Shown: positions 45,919 to 57,400 of the stretch, piece by piece
Position numbering within the stretch: position 1 is the first letter of the stretch
How the letters are laid out: each line of letters begins with the position of its first letter
Assembly: GCA_009763385.1 (NCBI GenBank)
Contig: CM019824.1
Span: 113,726,660 to 113,790,659 of the forward strand
Direction of reading: 5' to 3'
Length of the DNA stretch: 64,000 nucleotides
From: Coix lacryma-jobi var. lacryma-jobi
Taxonomy: Eukaryota > Streptophyta > Magnoliopsida > Poales > Poaceae
Translations under genes and position numbers: made by a program
The notes under the pieces: generated by a model
Told to the model about the DNA's origin: nothing
The model's input: only the letters and a program-made list of their open reading frames with translations
Database searches by the model: none

Positions 45919-46183
45919 TGTTCACAAGAAAAGATGGCCAAAATAATAGTTGTAACTATACAGTAAATTGATAGAGCATGATTTAAAAAAAAATAGAAAA
46001 AAATCAAGCAATTTCAAGTTAGTATGAGGGAGAAAGACTGGATATAAGTTCTAGCTAGAAATTAAAAAGAGAAATTAGAGTTCTTCAACAATTTAAAACT
46101 AAATTTCAAACAGTATTTTGAGACATCAAATGATTTCAAATAAAAAAGTTGTAAAAATCAAAGTTTATAACTTTTGAAGATCT
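45919..46183. other. AT-rich spacer, nothing recognised
   Basis: About 265 bp of AT-rich DNA with poly-A runs. No reading frame, repeat or regulatory signal can be supported. Confidence 0.5.
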
Positions 46184-46625
46184 CACTACTAAATAAAACT
46201 TAACCGATACAGGCGTTTTTCATTATCTAAGACGTGCAAAAGCAATAGCCTCCATTCAAAGGTCATGGTTAATTCGTAAATAACGGAGGCGGTTGCCTTG
46301 TCTACTTCGGTTAATAGATTAACCGAGGCGAGTAACTTAAAACGCTCGTCTTGGTTAATCGATAAAAAACAAAAAAAATCGAGCCCACCAGTGAGCCCGC
46401 TCCTAAGCCCACCGATGAGCCCGTTCGACAGGCAGCTGCCACCATGCTCACCGAATCCGGCCTGCCGTCACTGTGCTTGTCAGATCCAGGGCACCCAAAG
46501 CAGCCACTTACTAGATCTAGCCACCGTGCACTGGATCTGTCGTGGAAGGGAAGGAGAGGCGCGTTGGGATGGGAGGAAGGGCGGCGCCGGGTTGGGGAGG
46601 TCGCGCCGGCCAGCAGGGGGAGGGC
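46184..46625 (+). mobile_element. Probable 5' end of a CACTA transposon
   Basis: CACTACTAAATAAAAC at 46184 fits a CACTA terminus. Within 200 bp there are sub-terminal repeats around AACCGA, GAGGCGG and their complements (46202-46360), as in grass CACTA elements with a CCGAGGCGG-type end. The GC-rich remainder is cut at 46625 by an Athila LTR. The other end was not found. The family at 63,079-64,000 uses different terminal repeats, so it is a different element. Confidence 0.45.
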
Positions 46626-48101
46626 TGTTGACGGTTCTTAACGACATATTTCTACCGTCAACATGACCCATAAAAAGGAAGAAAGTCACATATTCTACTC
46701 ACATATACCTTTACCGCTAACCAATTTCCACATGTATTGCAAAAGTATGTTTTGTAGAGCATAAACTTGTATACAGGTGGAAAGCAGATAAAAAGGCGCA
46801 ATTCGACACGATCAAATGCGCAAAACAACAAGAGGAATAAAAGCCCATACAAAAGTGCTGCAAAATTCAACCAGATTCAGACTCAGCACGACGTTTCAGG
46901 CCAAATGGGCTTTGGCCCAGCCCACGGGGGCCCAGCCAGGGGGCGGCCGTTGGCCGCCCTGCTGACGTCACTCGTCCACCGCCTTTGCAGAGGCGGTACA
47001 TTCAATGTTCTTAAGACGGTGTCGGGTGCAAATTGCAGAAAACCCCCTATTGAACCGACCTAGAACCCCTATATAAGCATGGGGAGAGGACCTCTCACGA
47101 TATGAAGTATCAAGATACAAGAGAAGATGTAGAGAGGAAGAGCTTCACTCATATCCTTAGCCTTTAGGTTAGGAATAGAATAGGGAGCGAGATAGAGAGT
47201 AGAGTAAGAGAAGTAGCAAGTGACTGGCTCCATCCCCTAGTTGCACTAGTCGGGAGGCCGAAGTATTGACTACTTCCTGCGCTGTACCTCTGCAACCCGA
47301 CTTACTACATTGGAGTAAGAAAAGGTTGAGTTCTACTTTTGTTCTAGTAAGTTCTTGAGCATTGTTATCTTGTTCTTACAATCTTGCGTGTTCGTTGTCC
47401 ATCTTTTGGTGGATACTCTAGTAGAGGAACCTCTGAATCATTTGGAGGGGTTCCTGGCCAACGCTAGAGTAGTAGCTAAAAGCGTAGACGTGGTGTCTAA
47501 GCTAAGAGCTACCCTCGTTTGCCTCGTATCCCACGGGTGAGGGGTCGGCGGCAGGTGGTGACAGCCCTGTTTGCCCTTAGTTTCCCCCACGTTCGGATAC
47601 AGCGTAGAGCTATAGGCCGGAGTTACTTGGCAGACCAGGTATAAGCCGGTGCCCGAAGTAAGGTTGTGAAAACACGTTACCTTGTTCGAGGCTTCTAAGC
47701 ATTAGAAGAACCTCGCTACCTAAGTCGTTCCCCTCTTTTCTCTCTAGGGTTTATTAGATCCGTGACTCTGAACACTTCCGTTCCCTGAGAAATTACGATA
47801 CCCTGTATACCACCGGGTGAAATGCTACAACGGTATTTCCGTGCGCTTGCGGACTTTGGCTGCTTCGCTAAGATTTACCAACTATCGTGCGGTATATGCT
47901 TGGCATATCACAAGGCAATGGCGCCATCCTTGTGGCATGTTAAGAAATACCGACACGGCACTTCTTGGCGCTTTTGCTGAGGATAGCTTAAAACCCTATC
48001 TACTGTGATTGCATTAAGAAATGTCAACAAGCATTTCTGGCGCAGTTGCCGGGGATAGATTCAAACCCTATTCTTGGTAGCGACGCTAAGAAGTGTCAAC
48101 A
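46626..48101 (+). repeat. Athila-like 5' LTR (family C)
   Basis: It starts TGTTGACGGTTCTTAACG and has a TATA box (CTATATAAG, 47069-47077). It ends with GTCAACA at 48029 or, after a duplicated 72-bp segment, at 48101. The first about 560 bp match 51107-51684 almost perfectly, so the pair belongs to one recent element. Confidence 0.85.
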
Positions 48102-48109
48102 AGCATTTC

Positions 48110-48127
48110 TGGCGCCGTTGCCGGGGA
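48110..48127 (+). promoter_or_regulatory. Primer-binding site, tRNA-Asp type
   Basis: TGGCGCCGTTGCCGGGGA, a perfect Athila-type site. A mutated copy (TGGCGCAGTTGCCGGGGA) lies 72 bp upstream after the first LTR-like end. Confidence 0.85.
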
Positions 48128-51106
48128 ACGGTTGTCGTTTTTAGTCTCTGAACCTAGTTGCCCATGTATCCTTGTGTTGAAAAAAAATCTTTATCTTTTA
48201 TCCGATGAAACACAAATACCATTCCCGTAAACCTACCACCATGAAGCTGGATTCAAAGCCAAACCCTTTTTGCTTCATCAGAGGAGTTCCACAACCCAAC
48301 CACACCTTGCTTGAGGAGGCAAATTGCTTTTTCTCGTTCACTTCACACTTGGGTGAAATTGAACGACCTTTAACCTCGCTCAAACCAAAGTCATGTCCCT
48401 CTGGCCTAACAATTGTTGTTCTCGATGGTGGCCGAGAATCAACAAGTGGTTCTGCATGACACATCTTTGGAGAATAAAAACTCCCCTAGCCAAGGACATG
48501 CCCGAAACAACAACCCTAGAGACCAAACCAGATTCCACTTTTGAGCATGTTAACCTTACTTTTGAAACGTCTCATGTTTCATGCTCACCCATGGAGTCTC
48601 TAGAGTTTGTTTTGTTTCGGACCATATGCATCTATGTGGATCACAACCATTCTTGATTCTTGTTGTCTAACTTTTCGAGAGGATGGTTGTGGATGCCTAT
48701 GTTTTTCATAGACATTGCAAACCCCGTAGTCGCATGATGGTGTTGACCTTGCAGCTTGAACGCTTGTGCTCAATGTTCGGTGGTGTAGCTGGGAACTACA
48801 CCACCATTAATAGCTGCAAGACGAGATTCCCATGGTCAAGCTTATGACCCTAATCAAAGCACTGCCGGGAGATACCCCGGATTATCATAAAAAAATAGTT
48901 ATCATGCATAATTTCCTTCTAAAAAAAATAATAATAAAAACTTGCATAAAAAAAATTAATAAAATATGAAAAAGAAAAAAAATCTTATATTGCTTTTGCA
49001 TGAACTCTTGCAAAATGGATTTGAAAACTTTAAAATAAAAAGAGGCATGCATTTAAAAAAATATAATAAAATAAAGTAAACACCATCTTTCCTTTTTAAT
49101 AAAAGCAAGTTTATATTATCAAGTTAGTATGCACCTTCGGGTATTCTTGTCACTAACCATTTCAGGTGGAGACTAAGAAGAACAAGGATGCATACAAACA
49201 ATAAGGAGCTACATCAACCTTAACCTTGGATGACCCTCGGTGATGGAATGCACTTAAAGGAAACCCTAACTCAACACTCAGCTTTTACACAAAAGTTCAA
49301 GTGTGGGGGAGGACGACAAGAACATCATAAACACTAAAGGTTATGCTAGCTCACCTTGCTAAAAAAAAGGAAGAAGGAGAAGGACTTGGGCCATCACAAA
49401 CGCCCATGTGCCTTCCAAAAAAAAATGAAAAAAAAAGAGATTGAAAAAATAAAATATTTATATATCTAAAAAAAAGAGAATGGGAAAGGAAGGAGGAGCA
49501 GAGTGGTCTCATCATGATCCACCTGACTCCACCTCGTGCATACAAAGTCTTGGTACACTTATCATCTCATACAAGACTTGCATCGCCATATTCCACGACC
49601 TTTGCTGATGACATCAAGGCCCATGGTCTATACACATTACTCGTGTATGTGTGTGTGACCAAAGCCTTGGTGCCCACCTGAGTACGATCTTCAAGACACC
49701 GCTACAGCTGGTTCAAAATTCAAGACTACAGATGCTGCCGATAAAACACACTCAGGTATGCAAAGGTATAAGTGTGGGGGAGATCTCTCGAGCATAAACT
49801 CACACGAACTCGAGATCTCCCCAACACAGTGCACAAACACCATCTGAACCATCATGCGAAGGACAAGTATGAATTCAACTTTTACAAAACTCCTTCATCT
49901 TCAACGGTAGTTTGTGCAACTCTACTCTCATGTTGTTCCTAAGTTTTTAATTTTAAAATAAATAAAATTAAAGATGCAAAACTTTTGGACATCATATAAA
50001 TTCCACTCTTATATGTGATGTAAGATATGAGCTTCTTCCTCGTTGAAATGATGAATAGTTGCTCTGTTTTATTTCTCACCTATGCCTAGCTTATAACTTA
50101 GTTTCCACCAAGATTTGGGTTTATTGGTAAATAGCTCACTTAAGAACTTGAAACTGGTGGGATGCATATGCTTACTCTAGTCTAAAGTTGTTGCTAGTTA
50201 TGACTTGGTATAAACAGAGAATTGCTATGACTTTGTTTTAAGAAAAGCGTGACATCCGGTGAATTATTTCAAAAAAAAAAACTTAAAATTCAAAAGTCCT
50301 CATATGCTGCTTATACTCAAATTGAGCTTTGTCAAATTGTTGTGACCAATGTTGTAGATTCTTGTCATGTACTTATGATTTGAGATTCACGCACACTTGT
50401 CATCCATCAAACAAAACTCTTGTCAATTTTTCTTTTTCAAAAAGAATTCGAGAAGGAGCTATGGGCTATGCAAAAAAAATGAATATCCATGCCAAAAGGC
50501 ATGTTGGAAAAAATGGGCAAGTGCCCGCTGTAGAATTAGGGGTATGCAAATACCCACAGAAAAGAAAAAAAATGAATATCCATGCCAAAAGGCATGTTGG
50601 AAAAAATGGGCACGTGCCCGCCAAAGTAGAATTAGCCGAAAAGATAGCCCATACTCTCAAAGGAATTCTAAAAGAGAAGAGACTTGACAAAGAGTTCAAA
50701 AAGAACAAAAATATACCACGCACTTGCACATCTCAATCAAGAGTTTATGACTTGCATCTCCAATGGTCCGGTTTTTGACTTAGCAATAAATGTGAAACAT
50801 TTGAGGAACTTACTTTGATTTTCAAAAAAAAAACTCCGGATTAAAAGCTGCTCTAAGAACAAAAGAAAAGCATCTCTGTGAAAAACCAGTCCGACATGCA
50901 GCAACCAAGGATTGGAGGAGGCTAACAAGCCCCAAAGGTAACAAGGTACAAGGGTGAGTAATCAACCAGTATATTCAAACCCTGGTAGACACTTTGGTAT
51001 AAACCTGGCATTAGTGAAAAATAACCGGCATGGAAGCAACTCCTGATCAACAACCATATCCTTAGCTTTTGCTCGAGGACGAGCAAAGGGTAAGTGTGGG
51101 GGAGTT
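48128..51106 (+). mobile_element. Internal region of non-autonomous Athila-like element (C)
   Basis: About 3 kb between primer site and polypurine tract with no gag or pol motifs. The longest frame, 48205-48459 (84 codons, MKHKYHSRKPTTMKL start), is unsupported. The part after 49540 is collinear with element A. It ends with GCTCGAGGACGAGCAAAGGG and AAGTGTGGGGGAGTT before the LTR. The element must depend on proteins from another element. AT-rich tracts fill 48890-49110 and 49350-49470. Confidence 0.75.
50455..50660 (+). repeat. Hairpin cluster with internal tandem duplication
   Basis: Two copies of about 100 bp (from 50480 and from 50573) each hold CATGCC/GGCATG and GGGCA-TGCCC pairs. The first also has GGGTAT/ATACCC. 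The order matches 41040-41200. GGGCTATG at 50462 and ATAGCCCAT at about 50644 could close the whole cluster. Confidence 0.65.
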
Positions 51107-51684
51107 TGCTGACGGTTCTTAACGACATATTTCTACCGTCAACATGACCCATAAAAAGGAAGAAAGTCACATATTCTACTCACATATACCTTTACCGCTA
51201 ACCAATTTCCACATGTATTGCAAAAGTATGTTTTGTTGACCATAAACTTGTATACAGGTGGAAAGCAGATAAAAAGGCGCAATTCGACACGATCAAATGC
51301 GCAAAACAACAAGAGGAATAAAAGCCCATACAAAAGTGCTGCAAAATTCAACCAGATTCAGACTCAGCACGACGTTTCAGGCCAAATGGGCTTTGGCCCA
51401 GCCCACGGGGGCCCAGCCAGGGGGCGGCCGCCCCCTGGGTCGGCCGCCCCCTGGGTCGGCCGCCCCCCTGCTGACGTGACTCGTCCACCGCCTTTGCAGA
51501 GGCGGTACATTCAATGTTCTTAAGACGGTGCCGGGTGCAAATTGCAGAAAACCCCCTATTGAACCGACCTAGAACCCCTATATAAGCATGGGGAGAGGAC
51601 CTCTCACGATATGAAGTATCAAGATACAAGAAAAGATGTAGAGAGGAAGAGCTTCACTCATATCCTTAGCCTTTAGGTTAGGAA
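51107..51684 (+). repeat. Athila-like 3' LTR (family C), truncated
   Basis: It starts TGCTGACGGTTCTTAACG, directly after the purine run. It matches the 5' LTR until GTTAGGAA, then stops at a Copia relic. It differs by a 16-bp direct repeat around GGCCGCCCCCTGGGTC (51425-51470), where the 5' copy has one unit. Confidence 0.85.
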
Positions 51685-52755
51685 CTTATTTACAATTTAG
51701 GAGTTGAGTGGTTTTACTTAGTACCACTAATCTTTCTGGCGCATACTTGCCATAGATTATTAATCAACAAATGCATTTGACAACTTATTTGCAATATTAT
51801 GCAAATTAATTGAACTCAAAGTTCAGTTTATTTAGTACGCGATCCTGAGCTTGAAATGTTTTATGCATTCCAAACAATTTTCGGGCATTATATATGGTAC
51901 TTCAATTCTCCCCTAATGCCTAGAAAAGCTCATTATCTTAATAAAACCAACATACGGGTTGTAAATAGATCCTCTGTAAGAGATCTAGATACTCAACAAT
52001 CGACGAAGATTGAAATCTCAAATTGATCCCCAGTTTCCTGTGTGAACCCATCAATGTATGTTGTGGTGGTGAGATTGATATGTATACAACGTAACTCAAT
52101 CTTACGCAAATATGAAATCTTCTTGGATTCCCACGTACTAAATGCATATAGGGGATATGCAGTTTAATCATAAGTCAGGAGTGTATAAATCTACCTAACT
52201 TCAACACGAAGTTGGCAATAGCAATTTACTAATAATGGTCTTGTTATGACATTAATGTCATACTTATAGATTTTATTTATCCTTTTTTAGATATCTAACT
52301 AAACTTGTATTATACCTTACAATCGTCATTGTAGGCACAAAAGTTTATTAATGTTCAGGATAATGCTCATATGAAGAAGCATTATCTACCAAATGCATGG
52401 TTGAGTGTGGATACTTCCACACTCTAGATCATCTCGCGGATGTATCTTTACAACCATGAAATGCCCGAACTGTCCATACAGTCTTTGTATCGGACCCATA
52501 CATATTCTTTTGAATATGTTAAAGGAATCTAAGTTATTCAATCTAATTTTAAGATAAGAGGGTCTTAAAATCTAATTTCCTTGTGGCACTTATTGTGTCC
52601 AAACTATGGGAAAATCCAGACCAAAATAATTGCCAATAATTTTTCACGTATCTCTTTGGATGTCCAAGTTGATCATTCCAAATCTTGAATGTATCAACAA
52701 TGTGAAAAATTCTTATACGTAACATGTGGTACGGATACAACAAAATGAGACATAT
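51685..52755 (-). pseudogene. Decayed Copia pol relic (GAG-pre-integrase and integrase C-terminal part)
   Basis: On the minus strand, 52740-52560 reads FKIWNDQLGHPKRYVKNYW, which resembles the WHDRLGHP GAG-pre-integrase motif. Further downstream, 52110-51940 reads PPQHTLMGSHRKLGI and later SIVEYL, resembling the GPQRRLGIYVGYxSPSIIRYLEP region after Copia integrase. The catalytic core between them is mostly missing and many stops occur. Both parts are collinear on one strand. No LTRs of this relic are seen, so lineage is uncertain. Confidence 0.65.
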
Positions 52756-53325
52756 CAAAAATGCTTTTCGGCAAAATACTTGATCTTGCTTAAGCCTTAC
52801 CTTGACTACCCTAAGCCTCTCATTCCTGAGTCTTCTCCCTTTTTCTTTAGTCGGGTAAGTCTTGTTGAGTACCCCAGTACTCAGGGTTTGTTACCCATGT
52901 TGCAGGTATGCCTGAGACCCCGATGTGTCTCGCACCCTGTTGCGTGACCTTCGTCCAGGAAGAGGCCGATGAGGCCGATGAGTAAATGTGCACCCTCAGG
53001 CTGGGTGTTACATGTATCTTTATGTTATTGTTTCCGCTACGTTGTCTACTTTGAATTTCCCGAACAATGGTTTGTAATAACCGTACTCCTTACCTCATTT
53101 GAAACCTCGGTTTGTAAAACTATTGTTATTAAAGTCTTCCGCTCGTTATTCCGATGTTATTTGTAAAAGTATGCAATGCTGTAACCGAATTGTGAGATGA
53201 TCCTGCGGACATTGGGCACTGATGTAGCCCAGTGGCGAACAGGTCTTAATCACATGGAACATGGGTTTGGCTGTCAGAGGTTGACAGGGACACGTGGGCC
53301 ATGGGATTAGGGCCGTTATGTCACA
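52756..53325 (+). repeat. Tekay-type 5' LTR remnant
   Basis: Same length as 62509-63078 and no difference seen. It ends GTTATGTCACA, followed after three bases by the primer site. The missing first 3.5 kb removed the promoter, so this copy cannot start transcription from its own 5' LTR. Confidence 0.9.
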
Positions 53326-53328
53326 GAG

Positions 53329-53340
53329 TGGTATCGGAGC
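53329..53340 (+). promoter_or_regulatory. Primer-binding site, tRNA-Met type
   Basis: TGGTATCGGAGC differs at one base from TGGTATCAGAGC, the common initiator tRNA-Met site. Confidence 0.85.
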
Positions 53341-53652
53341 ATCTCACTTTAACGTTGCAGTGTTTCTTTTGCGAAAACTTCAAAAGTTCTTTTGAGTCCA
53401 AACAAAATTTAAACTTGACTATTTTGGTCCAAATTGCTTATCTCAACTTGTCTTTAATTGGCAACACTAGTAGCAGGACAATGGTATATATATATAAGCC
53501 CTATATATATGTTAAGTACTGCATTGCCTTGTTCCGTAGGAACGATTCATGCATCATGTCATATTCACTTAAGTTTTTAAATGAGTTCGTTGGGATAGTG
53601 TACCTATACCTTTTCTTGCTAGCCTTTCTCATCTATAACCTCTTGTCCAGAT

Positions 53653-54261
53653 ATGCCTCGCATCAAGCTGACCGTCCGCAAGTCGACTGGACCAAACGGT
53701 GTGCCGCGTCACCAGCTGGCGCCACGCACCGGAGAAGAGACTGGAGAATCCTCCAATGGTTGTCGTTTTCCCCGTCGTACCCGCAAACAGCTGAAGGAGG
53801 AAATCAAGAACCTGAAGGCTGAGATGGAGAACATGGAGCATGACTTCTACCTTTCCCGCCTGGAGTTCTACGAGACACGAGCCGCTCTTGAGGAAGCTAA
53901 CCAGAATGTGGTTCGCGCTATCCAGCAGCGTGATGCAACATGGATCCGAGAGGATGTCACCAGAGCCCAGCTCCATGGACTGCAGCAGTACACCGCCCAG
54001 ATCGAGCAGTTCAATGATATGCTTCATGAGGAAGTACACCAGCTGCACAACCAGCTTCACCCCGTGATTCCACCAGTTGCTGAGGACCCCGAAGACGGAG
54101 TCGTGGAGGAACCTGAAGTGGAACACGAGCCCGATCAGAATGAGGAAGTGGAACCTGCTGAAGATGTCCACGTTGAAGATGAAGATGAGGAGGAAGAGCC
54201 TGAGCTTATCATCGAGGATGATGATGATGACGAAGAGTTGATCTTCATCGATGACGACTAG
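53653..54261 (+). CDS. Extra reading frame upstream of gag (ORF0-like)
   Basis: The 202-codon frame starts at the first ATG after a CCAG sequence and ends in TAG, 227 bases before the gag start. Residues 1-45 are basic (MPRIKLTVRKSTGPNGVPRH). Residues about 46-115 are charged and probably coiled coil (KQLKEEIKNLKAEMEN). The last 50 are extremely acidic (DEDEEEEPELIIEDDDDD). It is intact, unlike gag-pol. Some grass Gypsy elements are known to have an extra frame before gag. The function is unknown. Its layout would suit a nucleic-acid or histone-interacting helper, but that is speculation. Confidence 0.75.
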   Translation: MPRIKLTVRKSTGPNGVPRHQLAPRTGEETGESSNGCRFPRRTRKQLKEEIKNLKAEMENMEHDFYLSRLEFYETRAALEEANQNVVRAIQQRDATWIREDVTRAQLHGLQQYTAQIEQFNDMLHEEVHQLHNQLHPVIPPVAEDPEDGVVEEPEVEHEPDQNEEVEPAEDVHVEDEDEEEEPELIIEDDDDDEELIFIDDD

Positions 54262-54487
54262 ACTCCTTGTGTCTGTACCATCTGCTTACCTAAAACCTTA
54301 GACTAGGTTTGGGGGTGTTAGTCTGTCTGTTGCCAAGTCTGGCATGTATCTTTCTTTTCGTACCTTTTTTCCTTATCAGTCTGTTGTCATCTTTATCAAG
54401 CCAGCTATCTTTGTATCAGTGAAGCTATCAATCGGTCGTTTCAGAACCTTTGTCCATATATGCTGAGTTTCGAGTTGCTTATACAGA

Positions 54488-57400
54488 TGCCTGTGAACAC
54501 CCGTACCGGAGCCTGAGGTGCTGGAGATGACTGTCTCCCAAACCCTCCACTTGTACCAGCTACCCTAGCAGAGGCCATTGCAGCCCTGGCCGCCGCTGCA
54601 AATCTGATGGCTCAGAACCAAGGACAGCAGAATGTTGGTCACCGTGGTCGTCACAACCAAGAGACCACCTATGTGGATTTCACTGAAACCCGTCCACCGG
54701 TTTTCACCAGAGCCGATGAACCCCTCGAAGCTGATGATTGGCTCCGCACCATGGAGCAGAAGTTTGGCCTCATCCGATGCACTGAAATCCAGAAGCCTCG
54801 GTTTGCTTCACAACAGCTCCGTGGCCCAGCAAGTGCTTGGTATGCCAACCTCTTGGCTGCCCAGCCTGAAGGTCACCAGTTGACCTGGGAAGAGTTCCGT
54901 ACCGCCTTCCGTGCACACCACATCCCATCCGGTCTGATGAAGATGAAGCTTGATCAGTTCTTGGCTCTGCAGTAGAAGGACTCCACAGTGATGCAGTATG
55001 TGGGTCAGTTCAACCATCTGAGTCAGTATGCCGCAGAATATGTCAACACGGATGAAAAGAAGAGAGATTGTTTCCTTAGGGGATTGCACCCTAAGATCCG
55101 CAGAAGCATGTCCAACAACCTGACTGGTTCCTATCATGAGGCTGTTGACCGGGCAGTTGCCTTTGAAGAGAGTAATCGTCAGTACCAAGAGGAGAAGAAG
55201 AAAAAGAAAGCAGGATCTAGCAGCCACTCTGGCAATCACAAGCGCCAGAGGGTCATATATCATCCTAGTCACCACCACAACCGTCCACCTTACCCTCACC
55301 AGCAAGTGGTTGTCCGTACCGCGGCTACCACCCACAACGCCAACCAACAAAGTGCCACTCAGCCGAACGCCCCAGGTGTTCGTATCACCACCCCACAAAC
55401 CGCCTATAACCATCCCTGCTACAACTGTGGTCAACTTTGCCACTGGTCTCGTGAGTGTCCAAAGCCCAAGAAGCCTGCTAAGAACTTTCAGAAGGGTCCT
55501 GGAGGACCACAGCAGCAGCAACACCGTGCTCCACAGCAGCAAGTGCAGAAGGGCAAGTTCGTCAAGAAGCACAGGCAAGTCTACTACACCACTGTCAGCG
55601 ATATTCCAGAAGGGGAGCCCGTCATGATCGGTAGGTTTCCCGTTGCCAATCATCCTGCAGTTGTGTTGTTTGATTCTGGTGCATCGCATTCTTTCATCAG
55701 TCGTACCTTCGTCTCTAAGCATGACATATCAATTGGGGAGTTGAAAGAAAGTTTTTGCATTTTATCGCCTGGAGGGCGTATAAACACCAAAGAGGTGGTT
55801 CGCAGTATACCAGTGATGTTGGGAAATCATGCGTTCCCTACCACCATGATAGTGTTGAAAGATCAGGAGATAGATGTCATTTTAGGCATGAATTGGATGT
55901 GCCAGTATAAGGCCATGCTTGACATTCTGAGTAGAGTTGTGAGAGTGGATGTTCCTAACAGTACCTCGAAACTCCTTCTCCAACTTCCTATGCCTTCAAA
56001 ACCAGCTACCACCCAGCTAAATGCTACCTATGATCAAGGGATCCGAGACATCCCTGCAGTCTGTGAGTTCCCTGATGTCTTTCCTGAGGACTTACCTGGT
56101 CTACCTCCTGACCGTGATGTTGAGTTTGCCATAGAGCTAAAGCCCGGGACTGCTCCTATATCCCGCAGAGCTTATCGAATGCCTCCCAGAGAGTTGGCAG
56201 AACTAAAAATCCAATTACAAGATTTGTTGGACAAGGGCTATATCCGCCCAAGCTCGTCTCCTTGGGGCTGTCCTGCAATCTTTGTGAAGAAGAAAGACAA
56301 GAGTCTCAGACTTTGCGTTGATTATCGCCCACTCAACGAAGTCACCATCAAAAACAAATACCCCTTGCCTCGTATCGATCTTCTGTTTGACCAGTTAGCT
56401 GGGGCCAAGGTATTCTCCAAGATTGACCTCAGATCTGGTTACCACCAAATAAAAATCCGTCCTGAACATATTCCTAAAACAGCTTTCACCACCAGATACG
56501 ACCTATATGAGTATTTGGTCATGTCCTTCGGTTTGACAAATGCACCCGCTCATTTCATGTACCTCATGAACTCTGTTTTCATGCCAGAGCTTGATAAATT
56601 CGTGGTCGTGTTCATTGACGACATCCTTGTCTACTCAAAAACCCCTGAACAGCATGCCAAACATCTTCGTATCATTCTATCCCGTCTCAGAGACCATCAG
56701 CTCTATGCTAAGTTCAGTAAGTGTGAATTCTGGTTGGATCAGATACAGTTTCTTGGTCATGTCCTATCCGCAGAAGGTGTGTCAGTCGACCCCGGAAAAG
56801 TGTCAGATATCCTGGATTGGAAGCCACCTACCTCTGTTCACAAGGTCCGCAGTTTTATGGGAATGGCTGGATATTATCGTCGATTCATCCCAGATTTCTC
56901 CAGAATCGCCAAGCCTATCACCGAGTTGTTGAAGAATTCTGTGAAGTTCTTTTGGTCACCAGCTTGTGAACAAGCTTTTCAGACTTTGAAGAAGTTGTTA
57001 ACCACGTCACCAGTGCTAGCTCAGCCGAACGTCGAGAAGCCCTTTGATGTCTACTGTGATGCATCTGGTACTGGTTTGGGTTGCGTGTTGATGCAAGAAG
57101 GAAGAGTGATCGCTTATGCCTCGCGGCAGCTTAAGCGACATGAGGAAAATTATCCAACTCATGATCTTGAGTTAGCAGCAGTGGTTCATGCCTTGAAGAT
57201 ATGGCGTCATTATCTGTTGGGCAGTACCTGCAATGTGTACACAGATCACAAGAGCCTGAAGTATATCTTCACCCAAGAAGAGCTGAACATGAGGCAGCGA
57301 AGATGGCTTGAGTTAATCAAGGACTATGATATCGAAGTGCATTACCATCCGGGTAAGGCGAATGTGGTCGCCGATGCACTCAGTCGCAAGTCATACTGTA

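Noticed and set aside
45919..46183. Possible small gene or matrix-attachment region
   Set aside because: It is AT-rich with poly-A runs only. Nothing specific can be supported.
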